A stretch of DNA of 64,000 bases from Siphonodentalium dalli. Lineage: Eukaryota; Mollusca; Scaphopoda; Gadilida; Siphonodentaliidae. Below the pieces are notes generated by a model. It made no database searches. It was not told the DNA's origin and saw only the letters and a program-made list of their open reading frames with translations. Below are positions 45,983 to 57,830 of the stretch, piece by piece. A program made the translations under genes and the position numbers. The stretch lies in contig CP136061.1 in the NCBI GenBank assembly GCA_032622095.1, positions 5,094,734 to 5,158,733 of the forward strand, in the 5' to 3' direction. How positions within the stretch are numbered: the stretch's first letter is position 1; every line of letters starts with the position of its first letter.

Positions 45983-46520
45983 ACAGGGTACTACATGTGC
46001 TACACCACTCGGATAAATGTCTGTCATCACACTAAAATACCGTGTTATAACTTGAATTGATATATTCGTAATCGTATATAGTCACCAATAGCTGGGTTAC
46101 TACCGTAGTACCTGACATTGCCCATCTAGCGAACTATTCAAACCCAACAGGCCTGGTTGATTTCGCTGTGGGATGATGGTTCACTTCCATCCTCAAGCTA
46201 ATTATGCCATTTCATGGCATAATTTTGTTCTGACATGCAGGGGTAGATATGCTTGAGGCCCCACCACAGTTCAATTCACACCAGGTTCTCAGCTATTATT
46301 ATCTTATGTTCGAACTTTACTCATGTTTGGACTGATCATAACCATGATTTTAATGCTGGGTTTGAATAGTTCACTATATGGGCAATGTCCGTTACTACGG
46401 TGATAACCCGGCTATTGGTGACTATATACGATTACGAATATATCAATCCAAGTTCTAGCATGGTATTTGTGTGACGACACAGACATTTCTCCGAGTGGTG
46501 TAGCACATGAAGTACCCTGT
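45983..46520. mobile_element. Fold-back element with ~165-bp inverted arms
   Basis: Arms 45983-46147 and 46355-46520 are imperfect reverse complements. The outermost bases are ACAGGGTACTACATGTGCTA on the left and TAGCACATGAAGTACCCTGT on the right. Pairing continues through ATTACGAATATATCAAT and ends at CTATTCAAACCCA/TGGGTTTGAATAG. A small inner palindrome, AATTATGCCATTTCATGGCA, lies in the centre. There is no coding capacity, and target duplications were not evident. Confidence 0.88.
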
Positions 46521-46989
46521 ACGGAACATCCTATAATTATTGTAACATTGAACTTAATGATCAACTTGGTGGTTGCTCCATTACGTGTCACGTACGATCA
46601 TATTACAATATATTCAGACTGCATAATCCATGATGGAACAATAAATCGGCATACCTTCAGTTACGGGTGGCCTATCACAAAAAAAAATTCGGCACCGTGT
46701 TCAGTGGTTTATCGGCGATCGACAACGATAAAAAAAACTTCTAGACGGGAGTAATCTTTTAACGTGGGTGACTATATTCCAATTATTTAGTTGTTTTGTG
46801 TTTTTATTTAAAACAGACAAAATGGTATGTATCTAAGTTGAAATGTCGGCCTATATACAAAGAGACAAAGAAACAGATGTGTTGTATATGAAGTTACTGG
46901 CGTTATTTTATTCTACTGCAGAGGGTTTATCAGTAATTCAATAGCGTCAACGCCTCCGTTCATAGGAGTGTGGTCAAAGTTGGCGTAGA
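46521..46989. other. Unique spacer
   Basis: No gene or repeat recognised. Confidence 0.4.
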
Positions 46990-48155
46990 AAATTTAAATT
47001 ATCCATGGTATTTAGTCATATTGCAATGTAATTTCAAATTATCCATGGTATTTAGTCATATCGCGATATAGTTTTAAATTATCTATGGTATTTAGTCATA
47101 TTGCGATATAGTTTGAAATTATCCATGGTATTTAGTCATACTGCGATAGGGTTTTTAATTATCCATGGTATTTAGTCATATTGCGAAATAGTTTTAAATT
47201 ATTCATGGCATTTAGTCATATTGCGATATAATTTTAAATTATACATGGTATTTAATCATATTGCGAGATAGTCTTAAATTATCCATGGTATTTAGTCTTA
47301 TTGCACAATCGTTTCAAATTAATCATTGTATTTAGTCATATTGCGATATATTTTTAAATTATCCATGGTATTTAGTCTTATTGCGATATGGGTTTTAAAT
47401 TATCCATGGTATTTATTCATATCGCGATATAGTTTTAAATTATCCATGGTATTTAATCATATCGCGATATAGTTTACAATTGTCCATGTTATTTAATCAT
47501 ATCGCGATATAGTTTACAATTGTCCATGTTATTTAGTTATATTGTGATATAGTTTCAAATTATCCATGGCATTTAGTCATATTGCGATATAGTTTTAAAT
47601 TATCCATGGTATTTAGTCCCATTGCGATATGGTTGTAAATTATCCATGGTATTTAGTCATATTGCGATATAGTTTTAAATTATCCATGGTATTTAGTCAT
47701 ATTGCGATAGAGTTTTAAATTGTCCATGCTAGTTAGTCATATTGCGATATAGTTTTAAATTATCCATGGTATTTAGTCATATTGCAAAATAGTTTTAAAA
47801 TATCCAAGGTATTTGGTCATATTGCAATATTGTTTTAAATTATCCATGATTATTGTCATATTGCGAAATGGTTTTAAATTATCCATGGTATTTAGTCATA
47901 TTACGATATTGTTTTAAATTATCCATGGTATTTAGTCATATTGCAAAATAGTTTTAAATTATCCAAGGTATTTAGTCATATTGCGATATATAGTTTTAAA
48001 TTATCCATGGTATTTAGTCATATTGCGAAAGAGTTTTAAACCATCCATGGTATTTTATAGTCATATTGCGATATAGTTTTAAATTACCCATGGTATTTAG
48101 TCATATTGCGAGATATTTTTAAGTTATCCATGGTATTTAATCATATTGCGATATA
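46990..48155 (+). repeat. 40-bp minisatellite, ~29 copies
   Basis: Units carry AAATTATCCATGGTATTTAG and TCATATTGCGATATAGTTTT. The first starts near 47001 and the next units follow 40 bases apart, with occasional 1-5 base indels. The array ends within a few bases of the stop codon of a LINE endonuclease frame. It occupies the place where that LINE's reverse transcriptase should be encoded. Confidence 0.95.
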
Positions 48156-48160
48156 GGTGT

Positions 48161-49633
48161 TTATCGGATCACAGAACATGTTCGAGTTGAAGTCTTCATG
48201 GAGATTATCGATAATCGCATGCGTACGGATTTCTCAAAATCTGGATAAGAATGAGGCTCTGGAGTATATAGTTTCTTAAAATATGATCGCCAAACAGATA
48301 AAATGTGTGCTGGTTCACGCAGTATGTTGTCGTCAAAATTCATAGCACATCCTTTTCCGTTGGTGTGCGATGTCTGGTTGTTTGTGTTCACAGTTTTCCA
48401 GAAACGTTTAATGTTGTCGGTAGCAAATCGCTCGAGGTTTTCACAGAGTTTGTCGCCTTCAGATCGGGATGCTGCGCGCATGCGCCGTCTGAATTGTCGC
48501 TTTGCGTTTTTGTAATCAACGTAGGAACTCACGTCCCACGCATGTGGTCTACCGTTCACAATCCAAGCTCTGCGTTTGATTTTTAGATCGTCATGTAGAA
48601 GCTTCAAATCGGCAGTCCAATAAGACTTTGATGACTTGTGGTGTGACTTTGGGCTGGTACATTCATAAGATGCACATATAATTGCAGTGATTATATCAGA
48701 GTACAAAATGTTGAGATCAGGTTTAGTAGCAATAGCAGTGGGGTAATCATTGCTTAAGAAATTATTCAGTGCGTTCCGATACGTCGGTATGTCCATTTTC
48801 TCCCAGTTAAAGGCGACTTTTGTGTGAGGTAGAGGTACGTCCACTGGAACATCAGGAATGCGTATGCAGCATGTCACGGGCAAATGGTTTGAAGTGTTCA
48901 ATTCGTTGTCGTCAAGCACTGTAGAGTTAATCACCAGATCTTCCAACGCACGAGGGATAATTATGTGATCGATGCGCGAGGGTGCAGCTACTGTGGAAAA
49001 TGGATAGAACGTGTGAACAGGACCCTCACAAGTTGTTGTACATGTAACAGAAAATGACAAGATGCGTTCGAGAAATGCACTTATTAGCTCCATTCTTGTT
49101 TTGTGACCGGCTGGTACACATATATGCTCGGGAAAGCGACACATGTGAGAGTTTGTATCTCCCATTACAATAATTGGACCATCATCCGCGGTCATCGATA
49201 TAAGATTTTCTATTGATTCCAAGCAATTTTCGAAATGGTCATCACTGTGGTTTGTGCTGGGTAAGTATATTTGAAGGAAAGTCAAAACTGATGATTCCCC
49301 AAGTGACATGTGTATACCAACTGCATAGTTCATGCCGAATTCTAACGTTATACACTGATCTGCGATACACTTTTGTATTAATATTGCAACTCCGTCGCGT
49401 GTGAAACACCCACCACTACTCGTTGTAATTGTCCTGCCTGGTTTACTCACAGCAACATATGAGTTGTATATTGATTGAATGAATGACAAGTTTTCACTCT
49501 CGAGCCAGTGCTCAGATAATCCAACAATGTCGTAAATCCGAGATTTGAGGAGCGACGACAGATATAGCACTGTGGGTTTAACCCCAGTAGCGTTCCATGA
49601 TAAAATATTAATATTGTCCATCATTGTCATCAT
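48161..49633 (-). CDS. LINE ORF2, endonuclease half only
   Basis: An intact 490-codon minus-strand frame and the longest in the window. Residues 1-260 form an exonuclease-endonuclease-phosphatase domain that nicks target DNA in non-LTR retrotransposition. It has NILSWNATG near the start, GLSEHWL with the metal-binding glutamate at 41, QIYLPS at 121-126, GDTN at 158-161, SRIDHI with aspartate 222, and SNH at 248-250. The last motif is usually SDH, so an aspartate has become asparagine. Residues 260-490 are the linker that normally leads into reverse transcriptase (FNWEKMDIPTYRNALNNFL, YWTADLKLLHDDLK, RFWKTVN). The frame then stops beside a 40-bp minisatellite, and no reverse transcriptase follows. 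The start overlaps the upstream ORF1 frame by 26 bases. Confidence 0.88.
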   Translation of the reverse strand: MMTMMDNINILSWNATGVKPTVLYLSSLLKSRIYDIVGLSEHWLESENLSFIQSIYNSYVAVSKPGRTITTSSGGCFTRDGVAILIQKCIADQCITLEFGMNYAVGIHMSLGESSVLTFLQIYLPSTNHSDDHFENCLESIENLISMTADDGPIIVMGDTNSHMCRFPEHICVPAGHKTRMELISAFLERILSFSVTCTTTCEGPVHTFYPFSTVAAPSRIDHIIIPRALEDLVINSTVLDDNELNTSNHLPVTCCIRIPDVPVDVPLPHTKVAFNWEKMDIPTYRNALNNFLSNDYPTAIATKPDLNILYSDIITAIICASYECTSPKSHHKSSKSYWTADLKLLHDDLKIKRRAWIVNGRPHAWDVSSYVDYKNAKRQFRRRMRAASRSEGDKLCENLERFATDNIKRFWKTVNTNNQTSHTNGKGCAMNFDDNILREPAHILSVWRSYFKKLYTPEPHSYPDFEKSVRMRLSIISMKTSTRTCSVIR

Positions 49634-50367
49634 AATTGTGTGTTGAACGCTTTGGTGGGTCCCGTGACCAAGGTCTGAATTCGATGCCTTTTGGCCAGAA
49701 GTCGTCTCTGTAGATCGAGTTCATGTCGGTCTCATGAATGTGGATACGCGCGGACAGCGTCCCTTTTCGGTTGCTCCGCAAAAGTCGCACGAATGTGGCC
49801 GTGACTCCTTTTTCCTCCAAATAATTCCAAATGTCACATTATCATGATCTCAACGAAATTCCTCGAACGAATATTTTCCTAGTGCGTTTTTGTCTGTTGT
49901 GTGGTACACCGGTGAAACCATGGCTTGAATAATCGGATTCATGTGTGTCTGACTGTCTCTTATTATCACCCATGTCATAAGTTTCTACATCGCAGTGTCT
50001 GTGACAGTCTGTCGTTTGCATTCCGCTGTACCGCCGTGTGCGAGTATTGTATTAGGGGTGAGCTGCTCCCTGTTGGCGAAAATGCTGATATTCTATTCAC
50101 ATGTAGTTCCCTGCCTGGTTTCGAGGAACGTGCTGATTCTGGTAGGCTATTTACATGCAATTCGATGCCTTGTTTCGAGGACTGTGAATGCTTTCGGTGG
50201 CTTTGGTCACTAGCTTTGGGAACAGGTGGAACCCCTTGCATTCCGTAGGAAGAATTCCCCAGGTTACGTTCAATTGGTTTAGGCGTTTTAACATTATTCG
50301 ACGGGGGTAGGTCATTGGTAGGTTTAGTTGGAAATTTCAAATTGGACACCCTTCCAACAGAGGCCAT
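49608..50367 (-). pseudogene. LINE ORF1 remnant
   Basis: Upstream of the endonuclease frame. The C-terminal piece (49608-49820) carries EEKGVTATFVRLLRSNRKGT and DDFWPKGIEFRPW, a small domain found at the end of ORF1 in many invertebrate LINEs. Directly upstream in the same frame is a KIFVRGISLRS segment interrupted by two consecutive stop codons near 49845-49850. A low-complexity, proline- and serine-rich 130-codon piece (49975-50367) lies in a different frame and may be the N-terminal part of ORF1. The gene is broken by stops and a frame change, unlike ORF2. ORF1 proteins bind element RNA in known LINEs; that role is inferred here. Confidence 0.65.
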
Positions 50368-50640
50368 ATTTACACACTAGTATAGAATCCAGTTTTAACA
50401 CACTTTCTGATTGAATTTCATCAAACTGGCTCAGAAATAATAAAAACTGAACAATATGATGCCTGTAAGCTGCATAGCAACAAGTCTGTATACAATCGAA
50501 ATACACTCCAGAGTCATACTGGCATATGTGGCCTGGGGTCTGAAATTTACTGGGACTCCATACTAACCTTTCTACTTTCCGCTATCAATCAATATGCTAA
50601 TAAAAATCTATTTTGTTTGTTCATTTGTCTGTCAGGCTAT
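50368..50640. other. Spacer, possible LINE 5' region
   Basis: No recognisable feature. It could hold the 5' untranslated region of the LINE on the minus strand. Confidence 0.3.
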
Positions 50641-51145
50641 AGGCAACCAAGCTGTTGAACCATGGGAGCTGAACATTTTTACAAATAGATAAATTGATAC
50701 ATGTGCCCCTGACATCAGATGATTTAAAGCGGCTCTCGTGATTTATGTAATTGGTTACAACTAAAATGGTTGGACACATTGAGCTGAAAACTGTTGCACG
50801 CGTTTAAACTGACCAGGAAATTGTCATGTCATAGGTCCCATTGACCTCATATGATATAAAGGGGGACTAATAAATTATATGAACAGGAATATATGATTAA
50901 TACAGAGTGTTTAGTATCAGATTAGAAGACATGTATGAGCATTGATACAAAGGGATTGTCATGGGATAGGTGCCCTGGTGCTCCGATCACTTAAAGTGGC
51001 ACTAATAGTTACAACAAAGAGTGTTCATCTTCAGCTTAGATGATATGGAGGGAGAATCAGTGGAACTTCCCCGTGGTGTCTCATAGAATATGTCCGGTTA
51101 TCTCAATTGACTCAAAAGATCACTAATAATTAATTTAATAGGCTT
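50641..51145 (+). repeat. Degenerate tandem repeat, ~135-bp unit
   Basis: Four diverged units share TTGTCATG(G/T)(G/C)ATAGGT-like and (T)TAAAG(T/G)GG(C/G)ACTAATA-like phrases near 50700, 50830, 50960 and 51090. The array at 36240-36613 is related. Confidence 0.6.
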
Positions 51146-53089
51146 AATGTAACTGAGCAACTTCCGTTACCCAGCTTGTATTTTCTAATGTTGTTTTTAA
51201 TGTTGACAGCAATACTATTAAATTTGATGTTAAAAACAACTCACTTACCCGAATCATTACAACACTAGAATGAAGTGTTGTGAAATGCAAGATAACAGGA
51301 AACACTTTCTTTCCAAGTTATTTGAGGTAGTCACGTGTGCAATGGATACCTTTTAGGTAGAGGTAATTCGACGCTTCCATGGGTATACTGTACATATGGT
51401 GATTATTGAACATGTGGTCACAGAGGAAATCCCTCCGGGAAGCTTATGCGTATTTCTTTCTCCAGTGCAAAACATCTTATCAATATACAGAGTATTGATC
51501 CACTTGTTATTCTAAGGAAAATATACACTCCTTCAATTCTGAAGAGCGCCATAATTTACACTTGAATGTGTATGTCTTACAGAAAGTGTAACCATATTAG
51601 ACATGAAGAGTCCTAGATGATGTAATTGCATTCTGCTTAATACAATATTGGTGCCAACAATATGATCACAATATTTTAAACTAAATCCAAATTCCATAAC
51701 AAGCCAGAATATCACAGTGGGGTATACTGTTATTAGAACGAGATACCCGGTAGTATTTTGTTACTCTTGCCATGTTTGTCATGTTCCAGGGGACACAGTT
51801 GAGCCAAACATACCAAAAGTCCAAACTGATAGTAACTGGGCCTCCCTACCAAACCTATTTTACCCCGCACCAAACTCTATTTAACACACATACTGCATAT
51901 ACCCGTCAGTAAGCCCATCCTCAAAGATAAGCCCAATCTTGGTTTTTACCCCAAACAAAACATGTGGTGCTGCTTTTAGATAAGCCCACCCCCATTTTTG
52001 AGCATTTGGAAGGTTAATACAATCACGTCTTTCTATCCTGTAGAATAGGAGAAGATACTCCAGCACTTCCTTGTTTTTATTATTTTTTCCAGTTGTTTTT
52101 CTCAAAAAATAAAGATGTATAATAAATGGTATACACTTGTGTTAATTGTGTTGTGATTTATACACATCTTATTCTATTTTAGTTGTTGGATTAATCAATG
52201 AGGTATAAATCAATACTTCAAAGGATGTGTCACTCACTGTTAATCTGCATCTCACTGTGATTTTTTGTAAGAATTAGTGTATTATATGTCATTATCATTA
52301 GGGTAAGCACAATTAACTTGTGAACTCAATATACAACCCTATTGTGTTTGCAAATTAATCCCAAAATTTACGACCTTATTCAAATTGATCCCATATGTAT
52401 CTGTCTATCACTGTTTCTGCTTATTATCATGTGCTTTTATCTTAGTAACATAAATAAAACACATTATTTATATCTTTATTCAAAACAAAACATGGTATTG
52501 GTATAAAATATGAATGTAGGTTGGCACCTGAAGGCTAACTTAATTTTTGCACAGGGTGTCCTCGTGGCTCGTGAGTAAGCCAAGTAACCATTTTTAAAAC
52601 AACTGCACGAGCATCCCCCACCCCGGCCTTATTGACGGGACCGGGGTATAAAGTATTAAAATGGGTTGATTTCTTAGCAATTTGTTACAGGTGTGGACCT
52701 TTAGATGGTATGATTTTTTTGGTAGTGATGGTGAATGGTATCTATTAATTTAAGTAGACCCGGAAATTTTCCCAGGTCAAATACAAACAATATCAGTGAC
52801 AATTTAAGCATTGTATTGATATTATATCACTTCACTGCTTAGAATGCTAGTGTTTTGGTTGAATCGATGAGTTGCCAAGTTGAAATTTCCCGATCAGTTG
52901 AAGGAACTGGGTTAGCCAACACCCATCTTGCAGAGATGTAGAGACGAGGGCGTTAAATAGAGACGTGTGTTGAGAGTGTGGGGATCACAACAGCACGCGT
53001 GTTTTATTGGCCGACACTTTACGATGCGTGTGCGATCACGTGAGGATACCACGCAGGGTATTTCACTGATTGTCCTATCCTTATGCAAT
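51146..53089. other. Unique AT-rich region
   Basis: No gene, mobile element or tandem array recognised in about 1.9 kb. Frames do not exceed 79 codons. Confidence 0.45.
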
Positions 53090-54290
53090 TGCACTCGTCC
53101 GATAAACTGACGATAGTAACAGACCCATGCAGTTTTGTGTAAATATTTCATACCAACGTGTCATATTGATGAGTCCATATGCTTGCAGCATACGATGTGG
53201 CAAGAGTCTACTAATTTGTAAGTCATGGCTATTTCTTAGTTTCACAATGCATGCTAGACTTGGGATGTGTCACGCTATCATTACGCCATTGAACTTGTCC
53301 AATAAACTTGCAACATGAACACAGACAAGCGGTTTTGTATATATATTGCATACCAAGCATGTGGTATTGATATAGTGGTAAGTACGTCCATATGCTTGCG
53401 ATATACAATATGGCATTTAATCTGTTAATCCGGTAATGGTATATATAGTTCAATATCATGGCTGTATACAAAATTAACAATGCGTTCAAAAGTATGTCAA
53501 AATTATGAAAGGGGTGTCCATATGATTGCGACATTGATCAACGCATCCTAGAATACAAACTGAAAGTCATGTATTGGTGTAATAGCGCAGTTTTAAAATG
53601 TTTAATGTAAAAACGTATTGAACAAAATAAAAAACTAGTCTTAAAGTTATGACAGAACCAGTAATTGGGTACAATGTTCTCGGTGCTACCTGATATGACT
53701 TGACTGCCATGAGTGTTGGTGCCGATAGTGTTTGGAGTCTTTTAAATTTAAACAGATATGGCAATTATTCCATGCAAATTGCAATAAATGTCGCTAAAAT
53801 GCTTAATATGTCCATGTTTTGCGGTTAAATCTATGAGTCTTAAACTTGCAATTTGGCGTTTTTATTTCAGAAACAGTATCAGGCAACACCCGTTATGAAG
53901 GGTTAAAGGTTGAAGTGACAACGAATATGTTGGACAAGCGATTGCATAAGGATAACATTCTGAAAACAGTAACAACTTGCGATTGCGGTTTCGCTGTCCT
54001 TACTCATTGCAGTCGTCGGCTATCCTGACAGCAGTAACAGTATCACACGCGTTCGGTTTTTTGTATATATTCCATACCAAGTGATGTTGACATTGTTATC
54101 AAGTGTATACATGCGTTCATATGCTTGCGACATACACTATTGTATGAGTCTGTCAAACCGTTAATGGAACTATGTTCAATCGTGGTTAGTTGTTAATGTC
54201 ACAATGCGTTCCCGAGTTGGATGTGTTGATTTTCCGGGAAGTATGCCCATATGCTTGCGGCATGTAACAGGGTGTTGTTCCGTCAAACTG
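53090..54290 (+). repeat. Degenerate tandem repeat, three ~220-260-bp units
   Basis: Units near 53100-53300, 53300-53560 and 54025-54290 share, in order, TTTTGTNTATATATT(C/G)CATACCAA, a TCCATATGCTTGCGACATAC phrase, a TCTGTTAAT/GTCAAACCGTTAAT phrase and CACAATGCGTTC. Copies two and three are separated by about 460 bases of unrelated DNA, so the array has been interrupted. Confidence 0.65.
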
Positions 54291-55719
54291 TGAACTCTAC
54301 TGTAATTGTACTACGTGAATATGCCCTGAACTCATCCGACTCGCTCCAGCTGATGCACATGTAGCTCAGAATTTGATAGACGTTGTATATTTTGGTACTA
54401 TATGACTCATCGTATCAACTTATCCTGAGCCATACATCACACTCTCTAATGCGGTTGTGTCACATCATGTTCTCATTAGTTATATGTCACATCATCGGTA
54501 TGCATTTTTCCAACGCTGCCGAATTTCCACACACAATGGAGCATATTTCAAAAATAATTTTATTATATCTAAGCAGGCCAGATATTCAGGGTTACCAACG
54601 CGTAGATATTGTTAGATATATAGCGTAGAAGATATGAGAAAAGTGTCTCTTGTAAAGTTATATTCGAACACGGGAAGAAATGTCATTATTTTCTTTTTAT
54701 CTATTTCAAAGCAATTTAGTCGACTTGTTTTGATACCGATGTATATACATAATATTAAGAGGGTCAATCTATATAGATATATATTAAGGAGACCATTATA
54801 TATCATATTTAAGGTGAACAGGCACGTAATTACAGGGAACGGTATGTAAGAAGTCCATAAACCAAGTATACAACAATTTATTTATTTATCCGTTGCTTTA
54901 CATCACCAATACGTCGTCCGCTTTCTTGGTCGGGGAAACCATACTTGGGGTAAATCGCCGTCAGATGTATACCTTCGAATGTATTGCTTACGAACACCTA
55001 TGTTTTCGAGTGAATACCATAATTATTTCATAATCTATTTTCAACGAGCGATTGCATGGCTATGTGTTATGGTCAAAAGCTCCGTCTGGCTCATTAGCTT
55101 TTTGCATACATATCTACGTAAAACCCAATTGCCGTATTTTATTTTTGCGAACTAATGTGGTTATGATGTTCATGTTTTATTCCATACAAAAGACAATAAC
55201 ACACACCAAAAACGAACGTCAATTCCAACCATGTTGAATGTACGATTTAAAAATGATAACATCAGAAGTAGACCTTCGCACAGTTGCAAATAAAATAAAA
55301 ATAATGCTTTATTGGTGGGACGAATTACTCGGGATGAACAACATGACAATAACTCTGAAAAAGTTACCTATAACTCATGTATATAAGAATAACGTTATGT
55401 GATGCCATTCGGATAATTAATTTATGAGAATATGTGTAACACTTTGAGCAAGAATATTCTCCATTCCTACCAAATGTCCAAATCAGAGAGTTTCACAATA
55501 CGTTAACCTATGCAACGTCGGGTAACCCTGCTTGTTATACATAGCAAGCATAGTAGGCGAGTGGGAATCCTACTGTGGTACTGTCATACAATAGTATAAC
55601 AGTCACTGTGTGCAGCCTACACTAAAAAACATTAATAATATTACAACAGTTGCTGATGTAATATCCATATGGATAGTCAGCGCACACCAATTACAACAGT
55701 TTCTGTTGTATCTTCGATT
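54291..55719. other. Unique AT-rich region
   Basis: No gene or repeat recognised. Frames are under 82 codons without known motifs. Confidence 0.4.
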
Positions 55720-56700
55720 ATGTCCCTTTGCGGTGGCCATTATCACAATACGATAGGGGAACACCGTGTGCGTAACGTAACTATCACAAGCATAACGTAT
55801 TCTGATAACAACAGTTACTTATAGCCAATTTCATGCTTAAGACATTTCAAACATATCATCTTCGGCTTGTTTTATTATATTTTTATGAAAAGGAATAATA
55901 AATGGGGTGATATATATATTTATCATATGACTCAATCATTATTTATAGTTGGAAACTATGTCATAAATCAATTTCATATGGACTAGTAGTCCATATCACC
56001 TTCCGATAATTTGATTGGTTTGTTGATAAAAGTGGGTTCTGATTGGCTGAATGGCAGCCGGGGCCGAGCCGCACCTCTGACTAAATGCAGGTCAAATTGG
56101 TGCGCGTCAAATACACGAATCAACGCGATGCCGAAATTCTCGCAATTATAATCTTGAAATATATAGTTTTGGACATTGTTATACGATCACTAGAATATGT
56201 AATTCGTATTTATCTAATAAACATACGATATAATGTCACAAACTGAGAACAGAATAGCGCACTATATCTTCGCGTGCATATTATTTCTGCTAGTTCAGCA
56301 GGTTTAATTGGGCTTCCGGTGCCATGAAGTGACGTCACATTAACCTTTTGCTGCCGATGTCATATAGCTATTTAGTGATTTGTGTGCGTTTTGGACATCA
56401 TGATCAATTTATAGGTGTCATATGATAAAAAGAATATGTAACTCGTGTTTCTCTCAGATGATATTTATGAAACTCGTCACGAATTTTCAGTTTTCTCTCG
56501 CCGGAGGCTCGAGAAAACTGAAACTTCTTAGACTCGTTTCATAAATATCATATGAGAGAAACACTCATTTCATATCCTCTATATATAACGGCAAATATAA
56601 TCAAATTTGCCATTTTCCCGTTAAACTTAGGACAGGAAAGCTAGGTACAAATAATTGTGAAATATTCGTATTGCGATAATAGCCAACCGATTAACCCCAT
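55720..56700. mobile_element. Possible split copy of the 13166-13341 MITE
   Basis: 55729-55790 (GGTGGCCATTATCACAATAC, GGGGAACACCGTGTGCGTAA) matches the left half of the MITE at 13166. 56664-56696 (TATTGCGATAATAGCCAACCG) matches its right end. The 870 bases between would then be later insertions, including the fold-back element at 56432-56577. Only the two ends are well supported. Confidence 0.4.
56432..56577. mobile_element. Fold-back MITE
   Basis: Arms of about 65 bases pair almost throughout. Left: CTCGTGTTTCTCTC, ATGATATTTATGAAACTCGT, TTTTCAGTTTTCTC. Right: the reverse complements, with a CGCCGGAGG turn. It sits next to AATATGTAACTCG, which also pairs with CATTTCATATCC. Confidence 0.85.
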
Positions 56701-57029
56701 GGATTTCAGTTGCAGCCATTTTTGATGGATTTTATTCGAATGTGTCTATTCGCCATCGGATGGCAAATAGCGGGCCGTATTCTGATAAGCGTACTCATAT
56801 ATGATCGCAATTTGGCATACAACTAATTTGCTCCAAGATTTTCCAGCGCAGAAACCGACCCAACCAAACTCAGTTGCGGCAGTTTCTGACCAAAAATTTG
56901 CTTTAGTGACAAATTTTATCCAAATATTTGTCTGATTTAAATTAAAATTGGGAAAGTCGAAAAATCTTGATTGATACAAAAAATACCGCTATTTGGAACA
57001 ACTTCAACAAGATATAAAAAGTATATCTG

Positions 57030-57335
57030 GGATAAATCGCAAACATCTTTCATTCTTTGCGATAAAATACTTTGCGATATCTTTGACTGATAAATCACAA
57101 AACAATTTGCGACACTTACCTTTGCGATTGCAACGGTATGTTAATTTGTTTGCGATTTTGGCAAAGTATTTAAATTTTTTATCGCAAAGATGTTTCGATT
57201 CTGTTATATAAAATTGCTAAAAATGTTTGCGATTTATCGCAAATATGTTTGTGATGTTTGCGATTTAGATTGCGAATTATTTTACGATCTTTCGTAAAGA
57301 TGTTTGCAATTTATCGCAAAGTTTTGCGATTTATC
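57030..57335. repeat. Cluster of TTTGCGAT/ATCGCAAA octamers
   Basis: Within 300 bases there are about ten exact or near-exact copies in both orientations (for example 57036, 57056, 57071, 57121, 57149, 57181, 57226, 57236 and 57257). Some face each other as TTTGCGATTTATCGCAAA. Spacing is irregular, so this is not an ordinary tandem repeat. It could be a decayed minisatellite or a cluster of protein-binding sites. Confidence 0.7.
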
Positions 57336-57594
57336 AACATGTATTCGTACATAAATGTTTGGAAAGTGACAGGAGGGTTTTCAAAACTTGAACCCAAATT
57401 TGGGGAGGGGGAGTTGAGCTGCCTTTTTGTCCATAGTAATTAGTATACAATATCGTTACTTCATTTTCAGGACTTCCAAATTAAACCAATGGATCTGGGT
57501 CAATAACAATGGCTGCATAATTAAGGAGACACACGTCTATGTATTTCATGTTTAAATAGTAGTTATATCAGTGTATATATACATTATATGTTGT
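57336..57594. other. Unique spacer
   Basis: Nothing recognised. Confidence 0.4.
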
Positions 57595-57830
57595 TTATTA
57601 TCGGGGGTGGAGCATGGGGTGGTCAGTGCTCCAATGAGCACGGTACCGGTCACCAAGCTGTAGGACCTGAGTTAGTGACGGCCATGGGTTCGATTCCTAT
57701 GTGGCGACCTCTGTCCAACTTCCTGCATGAAGAAACTGTCCGATCGGTGGTATAATTATGATATGTGCAGACGGTGCATCGTGACTACCTATTGTAGGTG
57801 AATACTGACTAACCATTGACCACATGGTTT
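57595..57830 (+). mobile_element. tRNA-derived SINE
   Basis: A clear B box, GGGTTCGATTCC, lies at about 57687-57698. An A-box-like TGGTCAGTGCTCC is near 57620, but the spacing is longer than in a true tRNA. A non-tRNA tail follows (CATGAAGAAACTGTCCGATC, TGAATACTGACTAACC). The identification rests mainly on the B box. Confidence 0.42.

Noticed and set aside
46467-46754. 95-codon plus frame
   Set aside because: It starts inside the right arm of the fold-back element and has no recognised domain.
57595-57830. Functional tRNA gene
   Set aside because: The B box is good but the A-box spacing and stems do not fit a cloverleaf; a SINE is more likely.
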